From: a virus
Strand: one strand, 5' to 3'
Length of the DNA: 21,646 bases
IMG/VR virus record: IMGVR_UViG_3300023184_000578
Coordinates: 1 to 21,646 of that record
In this document: piece after piece, positions 1 to 8,975 of the stretch
Layout of the letters: each line of letters begins with the position of its first letter
How positions within the stretch are numbered: the stretch's first letter is position 1
Notes under the pieces: model-generated
Database searches by the model: none
What the model was told of the DNA's origin: nothing
The model's input: only the letters and a program-made list of their open reading frames with translations
Translations under genes and position numbers: made by a program

Positions 1-838
1 AAGTTTGTCGTGTGCCTTCTTTGCTGGCCTGTAACAGTGACGGAACATATTTTTGTTCTTCTTCAGTAAGTTGCACACTGCCAAAATTAGTATTACCTGG
101 TGTAGTGGGCGTCTCAGTTAGAGTAGTTTGGCTGATCGGAACCTGTAGGTAGTCTACTTCAGAGGGCATAGTATGAGTAAAGCTGCTGATCACACAAGGC
201 ACATGAGGGAAATAGTGACTACCGTATCCATCTAAGAATACTATAGGTGGTGGATTGCCTACATTAGCACCTTGTCCAAAGAACATCTTAGTAGCCGCAC
301 GGAAGAAATAAACCGCAGCCATTAGATATTGTCCGTCTGCAGGACTCTGCACAGTAAATTCGCCCGACACCTGTATGTCTGCCACTTCTGAGTTGTTGTA
401 GAAATGTGCGGGATAATTACTATGTGTAAGGGCTGCACTTGAATAGTTGGCATTATGTGTTACTGAAATCTGAGGAACATATGGCCAAATAACGCCATTG
501 GTTTCAACTAACGGATACATCAGTGCATTTTCGAGTATCGTTGGATCTTGATAAAATATTCCAGCACCTGCGGCTAAACTTACACGGACACGCCAATCGT
601 CTTCAGCGGCCGCAGTAGCACCGCCTGACCCTGAGGCATTTTGGAATCCAATGTTAGGTATAGATTTTGCTTTGCCCAATACTCCGCCAAGGCCTAATCC
701 TGAATTGCCAAGGCGCTGTTTACTGGGGTTCAGCAGATCAAACACTGTGTTACTTCCTGGTATATGCCCCTTGTCAGAGGTGTAGCCCGGAAGGAAACTG
801 TTTGACTGGTTATATAGTCCAGATAAATTTATAGCCAT
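1..838 (-). CDS. Putative phage structural protein, truncated by the window edge
   Basis: An open frame on the minus strand starts at ATG 838-836 and runs without a stop to base 1, giving at least 279 residues; the C-terminus lies outside the window. The start is backed by an AAGAGGT ribosome binding site about 10 bases upstream and a TATAAATA late promoter. The N-terminus is Gly/Ser/Asn-rich (MAINLSGLYNQSNSFLPGY) and is followed by a mixed alpha/beta region with motifs such as DDWRVRVSLAAG, GVIWPYVPQISV and FFRAATKMFFG. There is no signal peptide and no obvious transmembrane segment. Late-promoter control and the surrounding virion genes suggest a tail or baseplate component. I do not recognise a T4 counterpart with certainty, so the exact role is open. 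Confidence 0.75.
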   Translation of the reverse strand, partial: MAINLSGLYNQSNSFLPGYTSDKGHIPGSNTVFDLLNPSKQRLGNSGLGLGGVLGKAKSIPNIGFQNASGSGGATAAAEDDWRVRVSLAAGAGIFYQDPTILENALMYPLVETNGVIWPYVPQISVTHNANYSSAALTHSNYPAHFYNNSEVADIQVSGEFTVQSPADGQYLMAAVYFFRAATKMFFGQGANVGNPPPIVFLDGYGSHYFPHVPCVISSFTHTMPSEVDYLQVPISQTTLTETPTTPGNTNFGSVQLTEEEQKYVPSLLQASKEGTRQT

Positions 839-864
839 AATTTAAAATACCTCTTGCTTTAGTG

Positions 865-872
865 TATTTATA
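865..872 (-). promoter_or_regulatory. T4-type late promoter (TATAAATA)
   Basis: The plus-strand bases TATTTATA read TATAAATA on the minus strand, an exact match to the T4 late promoter element recognised by gp55-programmed RNA polymerase. It ends 26 bases before the ATG of the minus-strand gene at 838, leaving room for a short leader with its ribosome binding site. The sigma factor that would read it is encoded just across this intergenic gap. Confidence 0.7.
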
Positions 873-911
873 GGTAATATAATAGTAGTAGTTTAAAAGG
901 AAAACTTAACA

Positions 912-1793
912 ATGCGAAAGGTCAACTACCTCAACAACAAAGATATACTAAAAGAAATTGCAAAAAGTAAACTAACTTACTGTAGTTTCATAGACGATAG
1001 TGTAAAAAGCTACGATGCTATAGTTACCAGCGTAGACAAAATCACTAAAAAATCCATACAAGAAGCACGCAAAGCTCGCGCAGAGCGATTAGCCAAAGAA
1101 GCACAAGAAGCTGATCTATTAAATGGCATTAAGAAAAAGTTAGACGAATACCTAACTCCTACCAAAGATATTCCACAAACAGATGTGGTTTTCCGTGTTA
1201 TGACTTGGGAACACATACCAATCGACGAAGCTAAACAGAAAAAAGCAGATCAAAAAGCACAAGAAGAATACGATGCTGACGAAGATAATTTTGAAACAGA
1301 GTATGATGAACCTGTAGTGGTCAAGGGTGCTACTAAGTATACCAAAGTAAACTTCCCTCCGTTCCAACATTTCCGTGTAGATGAAGAAGGCACACCTATC
1401 TGTGTAGGCAAAAGCCATTGGAAAGGTGGTGTTGAAAAAGGTAAATTTTCAAAAGACCACGGAACCATGACTGCTAAACTCGCACACATGTTCATTAAAT
1501 TATGTGAGCGTTATGCTACTCGTAGTAACTGGCGTGGTTATACCTATAACGATGAAATGCGTAGCCAGGCATTACTACAGCTAAGCCAAATTGGTCTACA
1601 GTTTGATGAGTCAAAAAGTCAAAACCCTTTTGCTTACTACACAGCAGCAATTACCAACAGCTTTACTCGTGTTCTTAACATCGAGAAGCGAAATCAAAAC
1701 ATTCGTGATGATATTTTAGAAATGAACAACTACAATCCAAGTTACACTCGACAAGGCGAGTGGGGTGCGGGTGGCGGGCATTACGAAGAATAA
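912..1793 (+). CDS. 55: Late-transcription sigma factor, T4 gp55-like
   Basis: Late sigma factor that directs host RNA polymerase to TATAAATA-type promoters. The N-terminus VNYLNNKDILKEI matches T4 gp55 (YNYVNNKELLQAI). The C-terminal core (about residues 188-270) matches the sigma region 2-like part: KLAHMFIKLCERYATR, NWRGYTYNDEM, FDESKSQNPFAYYT and a basic IEKRNQN. At 293 residues it is much longer than T4 gp55 (185). The extra length is an internal segment of roughly 150 residues with a charged Lys/Glu-rich helix (about 45-80) and a conserved-looking PPFQHFRVDEEGTPICVGK stretch. The T4 C-terminal clamp-binding tail (SLDFLYE) is not visible; this protein ends in a Gly-rich tail. A good AAGGA site precedes the ATG. 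The 3' end overlaps the next gene. Confidence 0.9.
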   Translation: MRKVNYLNNKDILKEIAKSKLTYCSFIDDSVKSYDAIVTSVDKITKKSIQEARKARAERLAKEAQEADLLNGIKKKLDEYLTPTKDIPQTDVVFRVMTWEHIPIDEAKQKKADQKAQEEYDADEDNFETEYDEPVVVKGATKYTKVNFPPFQHFRVDEEGTPICVGKSHWKGGVEKGKFSKDHGTMTAKLAHMFIKLCERYATRSNWRGYTYNDEMRSQALLQLSQIGLQFDESKSQNPFAYYTAAITNSFTRVLNIEKRNQNIRDDILEMNNYNPSYTRQGEWGAGGGHYEE

Positions 1794-3207
1794 TTTTTCT
1801 ATTGTTGGTCAAGTTGATCTAACCAAAATAAGATCGTTTGCTGATCTACACCAATCTCTTTTGGCTGTTAAAAAAGATATTTTTCAAGATCATGAAAGGA
1901 TTCTTTTTATCTATAGCAAACATTCGCATAATATTTTAAATCTCACTAAAGATCTTTTGATAGAGTTTGATATTCCTGAATATTTCACTCTATTTGAATC
2001 TATAGAATATTACGACCCTGAGGCATTAGATTATGATCTACATGATGGACACTGTATATATCCTTGGATTAATTTACGTATTAGCACCACTGGAGACATA
2101 TCTCCTTGCTGTTACTATGATGGATATCTGCAGGACGATCAAGGCAACGATCTTAACATAAACAATAACAACCTTGAGGAAATATATCTAAGTCCTGCGA
2201 TGAAATCATTGCGTGACCAACTTCGCACACATCAAAAACCAACAGGTTGTAAAAACTGTTGGGCGAGAGAAAAAGACAATCTGCCCAGCATGCGACAGAA
2301 TGGTAAAAACAAATTTAAAGAAATTTATTACAAAGTTAATTGGAACGCTGAAGATATCAACAACCTTCAACTATTTGATTTAAATTTAGGGAATCTGTGC
2401 AATCTTTCCTGCAGGATATGCGGACCACTCTCCAGCGTAGAAATTGGTAAACAAGAGCTATCAGCTGGACGACTCGCAGAACAAGATTTCATAAAAATAC
2501 AAAAATCTGTGCAATGGGAAGATACTGATCAATTCTGGCACCAGATGGAAGGACTAATTCAAAATATCAAATATTTAGATCTATATGGTGGTGAGACCAT
2601 GATGTCTAAAAAACATTTTAATTTCCTAAGAAAATTAATTAACGCCGGAGTATCTAAAGATATTAGACTATTTTATAATACCAACGGAACATTTTATTCT
2701 GACAGATTTTTTGACTTATGGAACAATTTTAAATCTGTTACTGTGAATATCAGTGTAGATGATATCAAACAAAGATTTGAATATCAACGCAATGGCGGGG
2801 ATTGGAAAGTATTAGAAGAAAACGTTAACAAATTTAAAAATCGCATCAGTGACAATTTTAATATAGAAATATTTCCCACGGTGAGTATACAAAATGTCTA
2901 TTATATGCCAGAATTAGTCCAATGGACAGAATCTTTGGGATTACCCATCTACTTCAATATGTTGTTGGGTCCCGATTTCCTTTCCGTTGATTTGTTGCCT
3001 GCACCTGCAAGACTTGCGGTAATTGATAAGTTATCTTCGAGGAAAGATCACCCGTTAATCGCAAAATTAATAAACAAACTAAAAAATATAAATTACACAG
3101 GTAATAATAAAGAATTTTTTGACTATATGAAGCAGTTAGATATAGAAAGAAATCAAAACTTTGCTGATGCACACAAGGAAATAGCCAATTTAATGAACTA
3201 TGAGTAG
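1765..3207 (+). CDS. Radical SAM protein A (N-terminal Cys cluster type)
   Basis: A 480-residue radical-SAM enzyme; substrate unknown. The SAM-binding 4Fe-4S motif is C212-N-L-S-C216-R-I-C219, followed by an LYGGE motif and a TNGTF strand. Ahead of the core lies a second Cys set: C97 in CIYPW, C115-C116 in SPCCYYDG and C162/C165 in CKNCW. This resembles an auxiliary-cluster (twitch/SPASM-like) module placed N-terminally instead of at the usual C-terminal position. The same architecture recurs in the gene at 4257, so the two are paralogues. The GTG start at 1765 overlaps gp55 by 29 bases and has AAGGCGAG just upstream; a GTG at 1771 is an alternative. Arginine is mainly AGA/AGG (11 of 19 by my count), against 3 of 14 in gp47, which suggests a separate origin. 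Confidence 0.88.
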   Translation: MRVAGITKNNFSIVGQVDLTKIRSFADLHQSLLAVKKDIFQDHERILFIYSKHSHNILNLTKDLLIEFDIPEYFTLFESIEYYDPEALDYDLHDGHCIYPWINLRISTTGDISPCCYYDGYLQDDQGNDLNINNNNLEEIYLSPAMKSLRDQLRTHQKPTGCKNCWAREKDNLPSMRQNGKNKFKEIYYKVNWNAEDINNLQLFDLNLGNLCNLSCRICGPLSSVEIGKQELSAGRLAEQDFIKIQKSVQWEDTDQFWHQMEGLIQNIKYLDLYGGETMMSKKHFNFLRKLINAGVSKDIRLFYNTNGTFYSDRFFDLWNNFKSVTVNISVDDIKQRFEYQRNGGDWKVLEENVNKFKNRISDNFNIEIFPTVSIQNVYYMPELVQWTESLGLPIYFNMLLGPDFLSVDLLPAPARLAVIDKLSSRKDHPLIAKLINKLKNINYTGNNKEFFDYMKQLDIERNQNFADAHKEIANLMNYE

Positions 3208-3239
3208 ACAAATCAAGATTAATAAGGTATAATAAATGT

Positions 3240-4256
3240 ATGGCTAATCTATTTAAAAAAGCGGCTGTTTGCACGGATATCCATTTTGGATTGAAGTCTA
3301 ATAGCCAAACACACAACGACGACTGTTTGAATTTCATCAAGTGGTTCATTGAAACTGCCAAAGCTGAAGGATGCGAGACCTGTTTCTTCACTGGAGATTG
3401 GCACAATAATCGTGCGGCGATTAATATCGTCACACTTAATTACAGCCTTAGGGCATTGGAGTTATTGAATGATGCATTTGATCGGGTATATTTTATTCCT
3501 GGTAATCATGATCTTTACTATCGTGACAAGCGAGATATACAAAGTGTCGAATGGGCGCGGCACCTCCCTAATGTGCAGATTGTCAACGATTGGTTTGCTG
3601 AAGGTGATGTTACTATCGCTCCTTGGCTTGTTGGTGACGATCATAAGCGTGTTCACAAGTTAGAAGGCAAATACTGTTTTGGACATTTTGAACTACCGCA
3701 CTTCATGATGAATGCTATGGTAGCTATGCCAGACACAGGTGAGATACAAGTAGAAGCGTTCCAAGGATTTGAAACAGTATTTTCAGGACACTTCCACAAA
3801 CGTCAACAAAAAGGTAATGTTATCTATTTAGGTAATTGTTTCCCACATAATTATGCAGATGCTGGTGATGATGCTCGTGGTATGATGATTGTTGAATGGG
3901 GCAAGGATCCAGTATTCCATACTTGGGTCGATCAACCGCGTTATAGGGTGTATAATCTCAGCGATGTGTTAAAAACTCCGGAAACATTACTATTACCAAA
4001 TATGCATTGTCGTGTTAATTTAGATATTGACATCACTTACGAAGAAGCTACCTTTATTAAAGAAACATTTGTTGGTACTTATAGCCTACGTGAGCTGACC
4101 CTGCTGCCAGTTAAAAACACAGATATTGGAACTGATATTATTTTAGGTAATATACAATTTGAAAGTATTGATACTATTGTCACCAATCAATTGACTAATA
4201 TTAATAGTGATCATTACGATCCAAATTTATTGTTAGATATCTACAGGCACCTATAA
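3240..4256 (+). CDS. 47: Recombination endonuclease subunit, T4 gp47 / SbcD-like
   Basis: Metallophosphoesterase subunit of the Mre11/Rad50-type complex that resects DNA ends for recombination-dependent replication; partner of the gp46 gene at 5788. The phosphoesterase motifs are in order: D13-x-H15 (CTDIHFG), GDWHN (52-56), GNHD (88-91), H149 in GHFELPHF and GHFH (183-186), together supplying the two-metal centre. The length of 338 residues matches T4 gp47. An AATAAGG site precedes the ATG. Its stop is directly followed by the ATG of radical SAM protein B. Arginine codons are CGN-dominated, as in gp46, and unlike radical SAM protein A. Confidence 0.95.
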   Translation: MANLFKKAAVCTDIHFGLKSNSQTHNDDCLNFIKWFIETAKAEGCETCFFTGDWHNNRAAINIVTLNYSLRALELLNDAFDRVYFIPGNHDLYYRDKRDIQSVEWARHLPNVQIVNDWFAEGDVTIAPWLVGDDHKRVHKLEGKYCFGHFELPHFMMNAMVAMPDTGEIQVEAFQGFETVFSGHFHKRQQKGNVIYLGNCFPHNYADAGDDARGMMIVEWGKDPVFHTWVDQPRYRVYNLSDVLKTPETLLLPNMHCRVNLDIDITYEEATFIKETFVGTYSLRELTLLPVKNTDIGTDIILGNIQFESIDTIVTNQLTNINSDHYDPNLLLDIYRHL

Positions 4257-5795
4257 ATGATAGATCTATCTGAATACTCATCATTTGGTGACAAGTGGTT
4301 ATATGATTTATTATCTAAAGAAAAACAAGAAGTATACTCTAATGATTTTAAATTGGTCGTAGCATATACCCAAGATGTGTTTAATAACGATTCAGCAGTA
4401 GGTAATGCACTATTACGTCTACAAGAATATCTATCTAAGTTAGATATCCCAAATTTCTTCGTTGAATTGCATACAAATAAAGAAGACATACACAGAGATC
4501 TTAAGACTATAAAAGATATTTTTACTCCTGCAGACGTAGAAATTAGTTTCAAACTAATGCCGGGCCGATTTCAAAAAAAGGTCATCAATCAAGATTCGAT
4601 TTGTATTCTTCCATGGATGCATTTGCATATTAGTCCGCAAGGAAGAATAGGGACCTGCTGCCAATTTGACGAAAATTATCCTTTAGGCCACGTAAGTCAA
4701 GACGATCTTAACACAGTCATCAATAATGAAAAAATGAAAACCGTGCGCAGACAGATGTTAGCTGGGCAAAGACCTGATGTCTGCAACAACTGTTGGAGGC
4801 AAGAAGATAGGAATTTAATTTCTCTGCGACAAGAAAATAATAGTTTATTCCGACATCATATGCCATTAATAAACAAAACCAAGCCAGATGGAACATTTGA
4901 GGAATTCAAACTAAGATCTTTTGATTTCAGGACTTCAAATGTCTGTAATCTACGTTGTAGATCTTGCAGTGGAAAATACAGTTCAAGAATCGCACGAGAA
5001 GAAATCGAATTATATCCTGAAATATATGATCAAAATAATTTTGTAGAATTAAAACTGAATTCTGCAGAAATATCTAATGTATTAGGCTTCGTTAAAGAAA
5101 GCATCCATGAATTAGAACAAATATATTTTGCTGGTGGTGAACCATTAGTTATGTATGAACATTACATGATTTTAAATTTTCTAATAGAACACCAACGCAC
5201 AGATGTTGAGTTAGTTTACAATACGAATTTATCTACACTCAAATACAAGAAATTTTCAATTATTGATTATTGGAAACAGTTTTCTGATGTAACTGTGTTA
5301 GCCAGCATAGATCTAATCGGCGAACGAGCAAACTACGCAAGATCAGGGGTAGAATATCGTGTAATAGAAGAAAATTATATAGCCATACGTGATTATGTTC
5401 GTGTTAAAATTGACAGCACATTGACTGTATATAATGCATTTAATTTAGTCGATCTACAGCAACATTGGATTAAAACTTTTAATATGCCTCCAGGAGATTT
5501 TAACATACGTATTGCGATGTTACCTCCAGAGGTTCTATCATGTAGAGTATTACCAAAATCATATAAAGAATCAGTAAGCAAAAAAATTGTTGATCATATC
5601 AATTGGTTAGGTAATATCAGTGGATCAGCGGCTCTTGTGGAAAAGTGGCAAGAAGTGTTATACTTTATGAATAGCGATGATCAGAGTCACCTCCTGGGAG
5701 AATTCTTCAGGATAAATGATGATAAAGATCGCATACGTGGCGAAAAATTTGAAGATGTATTTACAGAATATCAAAATCTAAGATCATATGTTTAA
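4257..5795 (+). CDS. Radical SAM protein B (N-terminal Cys cluster type)
   Basis: A 512-residue radical-SAM enzyme, paralogue of the gene at 1765. The N-terminal Cys module is C116 (CILPW), C134-C135 (GTCCQF) and C176/C179 (CNNCW followed by RQEDRN and SLRQEN). The SAM-cluster motif is C230-N-L-R-C234-R-S-C237, with AGGEP and YNTNL following. The first 110 residues lack recognisable motifs and may be a substrate-binding extension. The ATG abuts the TAA of gp47 and the 3' end overlaps gp46 by 8 bases, so it is translationally packed between the two subunits of one complex. Arginine codons are mixed (about half AGA/AGG). The substrate is unknown; peptide or sugar-derivative chemistry is possible from the family but not shown here. 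Confidence 0.9.
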   Translation: MIDLSEYSSFGDKWLYDLLSKEKQEVYSNDFKLVVAYTQDVFNNDSAVGNALLRLQEYLSKLDIPNFFVELHTNKEDIHRDLKTIKDIFTPADVEISFKLMPGRFQKKVINQDSICILPWMHLHISPQGRIGTCCQFDENYPLGHVSQDDLNTVINNEKMKTVRRQMLAGQRPDVCNNCWRQEDRNLISLRQENNSLFRHHMPLINKTKPDGTFEEFKLRSFDFRTSNVCNLRCRSCSGKYSSRIAREEIELYPEIYDQNNFVELKLNSAEISNVLGFVKESIHELEQIYFAGGEPLVMYEHYMILNFLIEHQRTDVELVYNTNLSTLKYKKFSIIDYWKQFSDVTVLASIDLIGERANYARSGVEYRVIEENYIAIRDYVRVKIDSTLTVYNAFNLVDLQQHWIKTFNMPPGDFNIRIAMLPPEVLSCRVLPKSYKESVSKKIVDHINWLGNISGSAALVEKWQEVLYFMNSDDQSHLLGEFFRINDDKDRIRGEKFEDVFTEYQNLRSYV

Positions 5796-7560
5796 AATAA
5801 AATATCTCACAGTTAAGAATTTTATGAGTGTTGGTAACAGCACCCAGGCTGTTAACTTTGACCGCAAGGACCTTACCTTAGTCTTGGGCGAGAATATTGA
5901 TTTAGGTGGTGATGACACAGGTGCACGTAATGGCACAGGTAAAACCACTATCATCAATGCCTTGAGTTATGCCTTGTATGGTCAAGCATTGACTAACATC
6001 CGTAAAGACAACTTAGTCAACAAAACTAATACTAAAGCCATGCTGGTTACCATCGATTTTGAAGTTAACGGTGTTGACTATAAGATTGAACGTGGGCGTA
6101 AACCCAACGTGCTCAAATTCTATATAGGTGATCAAGAACAAGAAGCCAAGGACGATAACAGCCAAGGCGACAGCAGAGAAACACAGGCAGAAATAGAACG
6201 CCTGTTGGGTATGAGCCACGACATGTTCAAGCACATCGTAGCCTTAAATACCTACACTGAACCGTTCTTAGCTTCTAAACCTAACGAACAGAAAACTATT
6301 ATTGAGCAACTGCTGGGTATCACTCTGTTAAGTGAAAAAGCAGAAGCACTTAAAGAACAACAAAAAGCCACCCGTGATGCTATACAAGCAGAAGAATATA
6401 AGATCAAAGCTGTGCAGGATGCTAACAAGAAAATTGAAGAACAAGTAGAAAGCCTACAGCGTCGTCAGATGCTTTGGTTAACTAAGCACAAGGATGATAC
6501 AGCTAAACTGCAATCTGCATTAGATGATCTGCTGAAATTAGATATCGATGTAGAGATTGCCGCACATAAAGAACTAAGTGCTTACGATCAGAAACGCAGA
6601 GACATCTCAGACCTTACTAAGGCCATACAGCGTGCAGAACAAGATGAGGCTCGTGAGCTAAAGACCGTAGAAAAACTCAAAATAGAAATCGCAGATCTTC
6701 GAGCACACAAATGCTATGCCTGTGGTCAGGATCTACATGATGAGAAACATGAAGAGGTGTTGAATGGTAAAGAGACAGCACTACAACAGACAGCCTTAGA
6801 TGCTCTCGCACATAATACACAAATCATCGAGCTTAAGGGTGCGCTGATTGAAATTGGTGAGTTAGGTGATATGCCAAAAGTCTACTACGACAAAGAAGAA
6901 GATGCTATCCATCATCGTTCAACTGTAGCTAACCTGCAGAGTCAACTGGCAATCAAATCAACAGAGGCAGATCCGTATAAGGAACAGATTGAAGAAATGC
7001 GTGCTACTGCCCTTGCTGAAATTGATTATACCGTCATGAATGAACTTGCTCGTGTGAAGGAACATCAGGAATTCTTGTATAAATTACTAACTAACAAAGA
7101 CAGTTACATACGTAAACGTATTATCGATCAAAATCTCAGCTACTTGAACGCGAGATTAAGCCAATATCTTGACCGTATTGGCTTACCCCATACCGTGGTG
7201 TTTATGAACGACTTGTCAGTAAACATCACAGAACTAGGACGTGAACTAGACTTTGACAACTTATCAAGGGGTGAGCGTAATAGACTTATACTTTCATTAT
7301 CATGGGCATTCCGTGATGTGTGGGAGTCATTATATCAACCAATTAATTTATTGTTTATTGACGAATTGATTGACAGTGGTATGGATGCCAGTGGTGTAGA
7401 AAATGCTATGGCTATCCTTAAAAAAATGTCACGTGATGCACATAAATCAATTTGGCTTGTTTCACACAGAGATGAATTGGGTGGTCGAGTTAACAACGTT
7501 CTTACTGTGGTTAAAGAAAATGGATTCACATCTTACAATACTGATGTAGAAATTGCCTAA
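5788..7560 (+). CDS. 46: Recombination endonuclease ATPase subunit, T4 gp46 / SbcC-like
   Basis: Rad50/SbcC-type ATPase that works with gp47 to process DNA ends. The Walker A motif is GARNGTGKTT (residues 45-54). Long charged coiled-coil arms flank a zinc hook C309-Y-A-C312. The ABC signature is LSRGE (492-496), Walker B is LLFIDE (521-526) and a WLVSHRDE H-loop follows near 556. The 590-residue length is close to T4 gp46 (560). The ATG overlaps the end of radical SAM protein B by 8 bases, implying coupled translation. Arginine is encoded by CGN in 24 of 30 cases, mostly CGT, unlike radical SAM protein A. Confidence 0.96.
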   Translation: MFKIKYLTVKNFMSVGNSTQAVNFDRKDLTLVLGENIDLGGDDTGARNGTGKTTIINALSYALYGQALTNIRKDNLVNKTNTKAMLVTIDFEVNGVDYKIERGRKPNVLKFYIGDQEQEAKDDNSQGDSRETQAEIERLLGMSHDMFKHIVALNTYTEPFLASKPNEQKTIIEQLLGITLLSEKAEALKEQQKATRDAIQAEEYKIKAVQDANKKIEEQVESLQRRQMLWLTKHKDDTAKLQSALDDLLKLDIDVEIAAHKELSAYDQKRRDISDLTKAIQRAEQDEARELKTVEKLKIEIADLRAHKCYACGQDLHDEKHEEVLNGKETALQQTALDALAHNTQIIELKGALIEIGELGDMPKVYYDKEEDAIHHRSTVANLQSQLAIKSTEADPYKEQIEEMRATALAEIDYTVMNELARVKEHQEFLYKLLTNKDSYIRKRIIDQNLSYLNARLSQYLDRIGLPHTVVFMNDLSVNITELGRELDFDNLSRGERNRLILSLSWAFRDVWESLYQPINLLFIDELIDSGMDASGVENAMAILKKMSRDAHKSIWLVSHRDELGGRVNNVLTVVKENGFTSYNTDVEIA

Positions 7561-7562
7561 AC

Positions 7563-8975
7563 ATGGATGTCACTATCGTTGCAGTACCTTATGTAGAAAC
7601 CGTAGAAGCCATTATGGCTCCTGCATTATTGAAATCAGTTTTGGCTACACACAACATACGTGCGGTTGCGATAGATCTCAACATTGAAATAGTAAATCGT
7701 ATAGAGCATCACCCCCGAAAGCAACAGATACTTGATTTTTTCTTTTCGCAAGTAATACATCCAGAAGCAGTTGAAGACATTGAAGAAATTATCAACTACT
7801 GTTCTCACAGAATATTACAGTATAATACCCCGACTATAGCCATGAGCATGTTGATCTACAGCGGACAAATATTTACACGCTGGTTGTGTGCTCGAATTAA
7901 AACAATTAACCCGGCCGTTAAGATAGTTGTGGGCGGCACAGGTATCAAAAACTTCGTCGCAGAAGATAAATCTACCTTTTGTGAACAAGCCCGACAGCTT
8001 GGTCTAATAGATGATTATATAATCGGAGATGGAGAATTATCATTGGTAGAATATCTTAAAGGTAACTACAACTATCCCGGAATTAACAATAATGACTGGT
8101 TACCACTGGCTAATCTTAACGATCTTCCATTTCCTGACTATAGTGACTACGACTTTAGTCAATACAAGGACAAAGAAATACCAATAAATGACAGCCGAGG
8201 CTGTATCAAAAATTGTGAATTTTGTGATGTTATCGAACATTGGAAAAAATTCCAATATCGTACAGCAGATATCATATTTGAAGAAATGTTATATCAGATA
8301 GATCAGTTAGGTATTTCTTATTTTTCTTTCCGTAGCGCACTAACCAATGGTAATATGAAAGAATTTAATAAACTGTTAGATCTAATAGTTGATTATAATT
8401 CCAACAAGCCACGTGAAAAACAGATTGGGTGGAACGGATATTTTATCATACGTAATGCTAAATTCCATACTGAGGACCTTTGGAAAAAAATTAGTTTATC
8501 TAATGGACTATTGCTCGTAGGAGTTGAAAGCGTAGTATCCAGGGTCCGACATCAGTTAGGAAAGACCTTTGAAGATGATGACATAGATCATAATCTAAAA
8601 CTTAGCCAGCAGTATGGTGTTCCTTTGATATTGCTGATGATCGTTGCATACCCAACAGAAACTCTACAGGATTTTGAATATACCAAGCAATGGTTTAGAA
8701 ATCATAAACAGTATGCGAATAATTGTGTAAAATTTGTTAATTTATCTTTTGCATCAATATTGCCTGGCACACAGCTGGCGAGAAAAAGCGACGAGTATAG
8801 TATCAAAAAGGGATCATTACCAAGTATTTGGATCAATCAAAATCTTAGCATAACTACTAAACAACGATTAGATTATCTCCGAGAACTCAGAGATATAGTA
8901 GTCAATGAGTGTGGGTTTAATGCAGAAACCAGTGAACAAACTATCGAACATAGCACAACCGATGATACCTTCTAA
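7563..8975 (+). CDS. B12-binding-domain radical SAM protein C
   Basis: A 470-residue radical-SAM protein of the class with an N-terminal cobalamin-binding (Rossmann-like) domain. Domain landmarks: an N-terminal strand DVTIVAVPY, VVGGTGIKN near 120-130, DDYIIGDGELSLVEYL near 150-165, the linker FPDYSDYDF, then the SAM cluster SRG-C214-I-K-N-C218-E-F-C221. The middle holds the TIM-barrel core and LLLVGVES. A DxHxxG cobalamin ligand motif is not visible, which is common in this class, so real B12 binding is uncertain. Such enzymes perform methylations, ring rearrangements or thiolations. It starts 2 bases after gp46 and overlaps the next ORF. It is a different subfamily from the other four radical-SAM proteins in the cluster. 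Confidence 0.88.
   Translation: MDVTIVAVPYVETVEAIMAPALLKSVLATHNIRAVAIDLNIEIVNRIEHHPRKQQILDFFFSQVIHPEAVEDIEEIINYCSHRILQYNTPTIAMSMLIYSGQIFTRWLCARIKTINPAVKIVVGGTGIKNFVAEDKSTFCEQARQLGLIDDYIIGDGELSLVEYLKGNYNYPGINNNDWLPLANLNDLPFPDYSDYDFSQYKDKEIPINDSRGCIKNCEFCDVIEHWKKFQYRTADIIFEEMLYQIDQLGISYFSFRSALTNGNMKEFNKLLDLIVDYNSNKPREKQIGWNGYFIIRNAKFHTEDLWKKISLSNGLLLVGVESVVSRVRHQLGKTFEDDDIDHNLKLSQQYGVPLILLMIVAYPTETLQDFEYTKQWFRNHKQYANNCVKFVNLSFASILPGTQLARKSDEYSIKKGSLPSIWINQNLSITTKQRLDYLRELRDIVVNECGFNAETSEQTIEHSTTDDTF

Noticed and set aside
3228-3233. TATAAT resembling a -10 box before gp47
   Set aside because: It lies only 6 bases before the ATG and has no -35 element at proper spacing; it sits in an AT-rich ribosome-binding region.
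4252-4259. TATAAATG resembling a late promoter
   Set aside because: It overlaps the start codon of radical SAM protein B and is not followed by a gene start at a useful distance.
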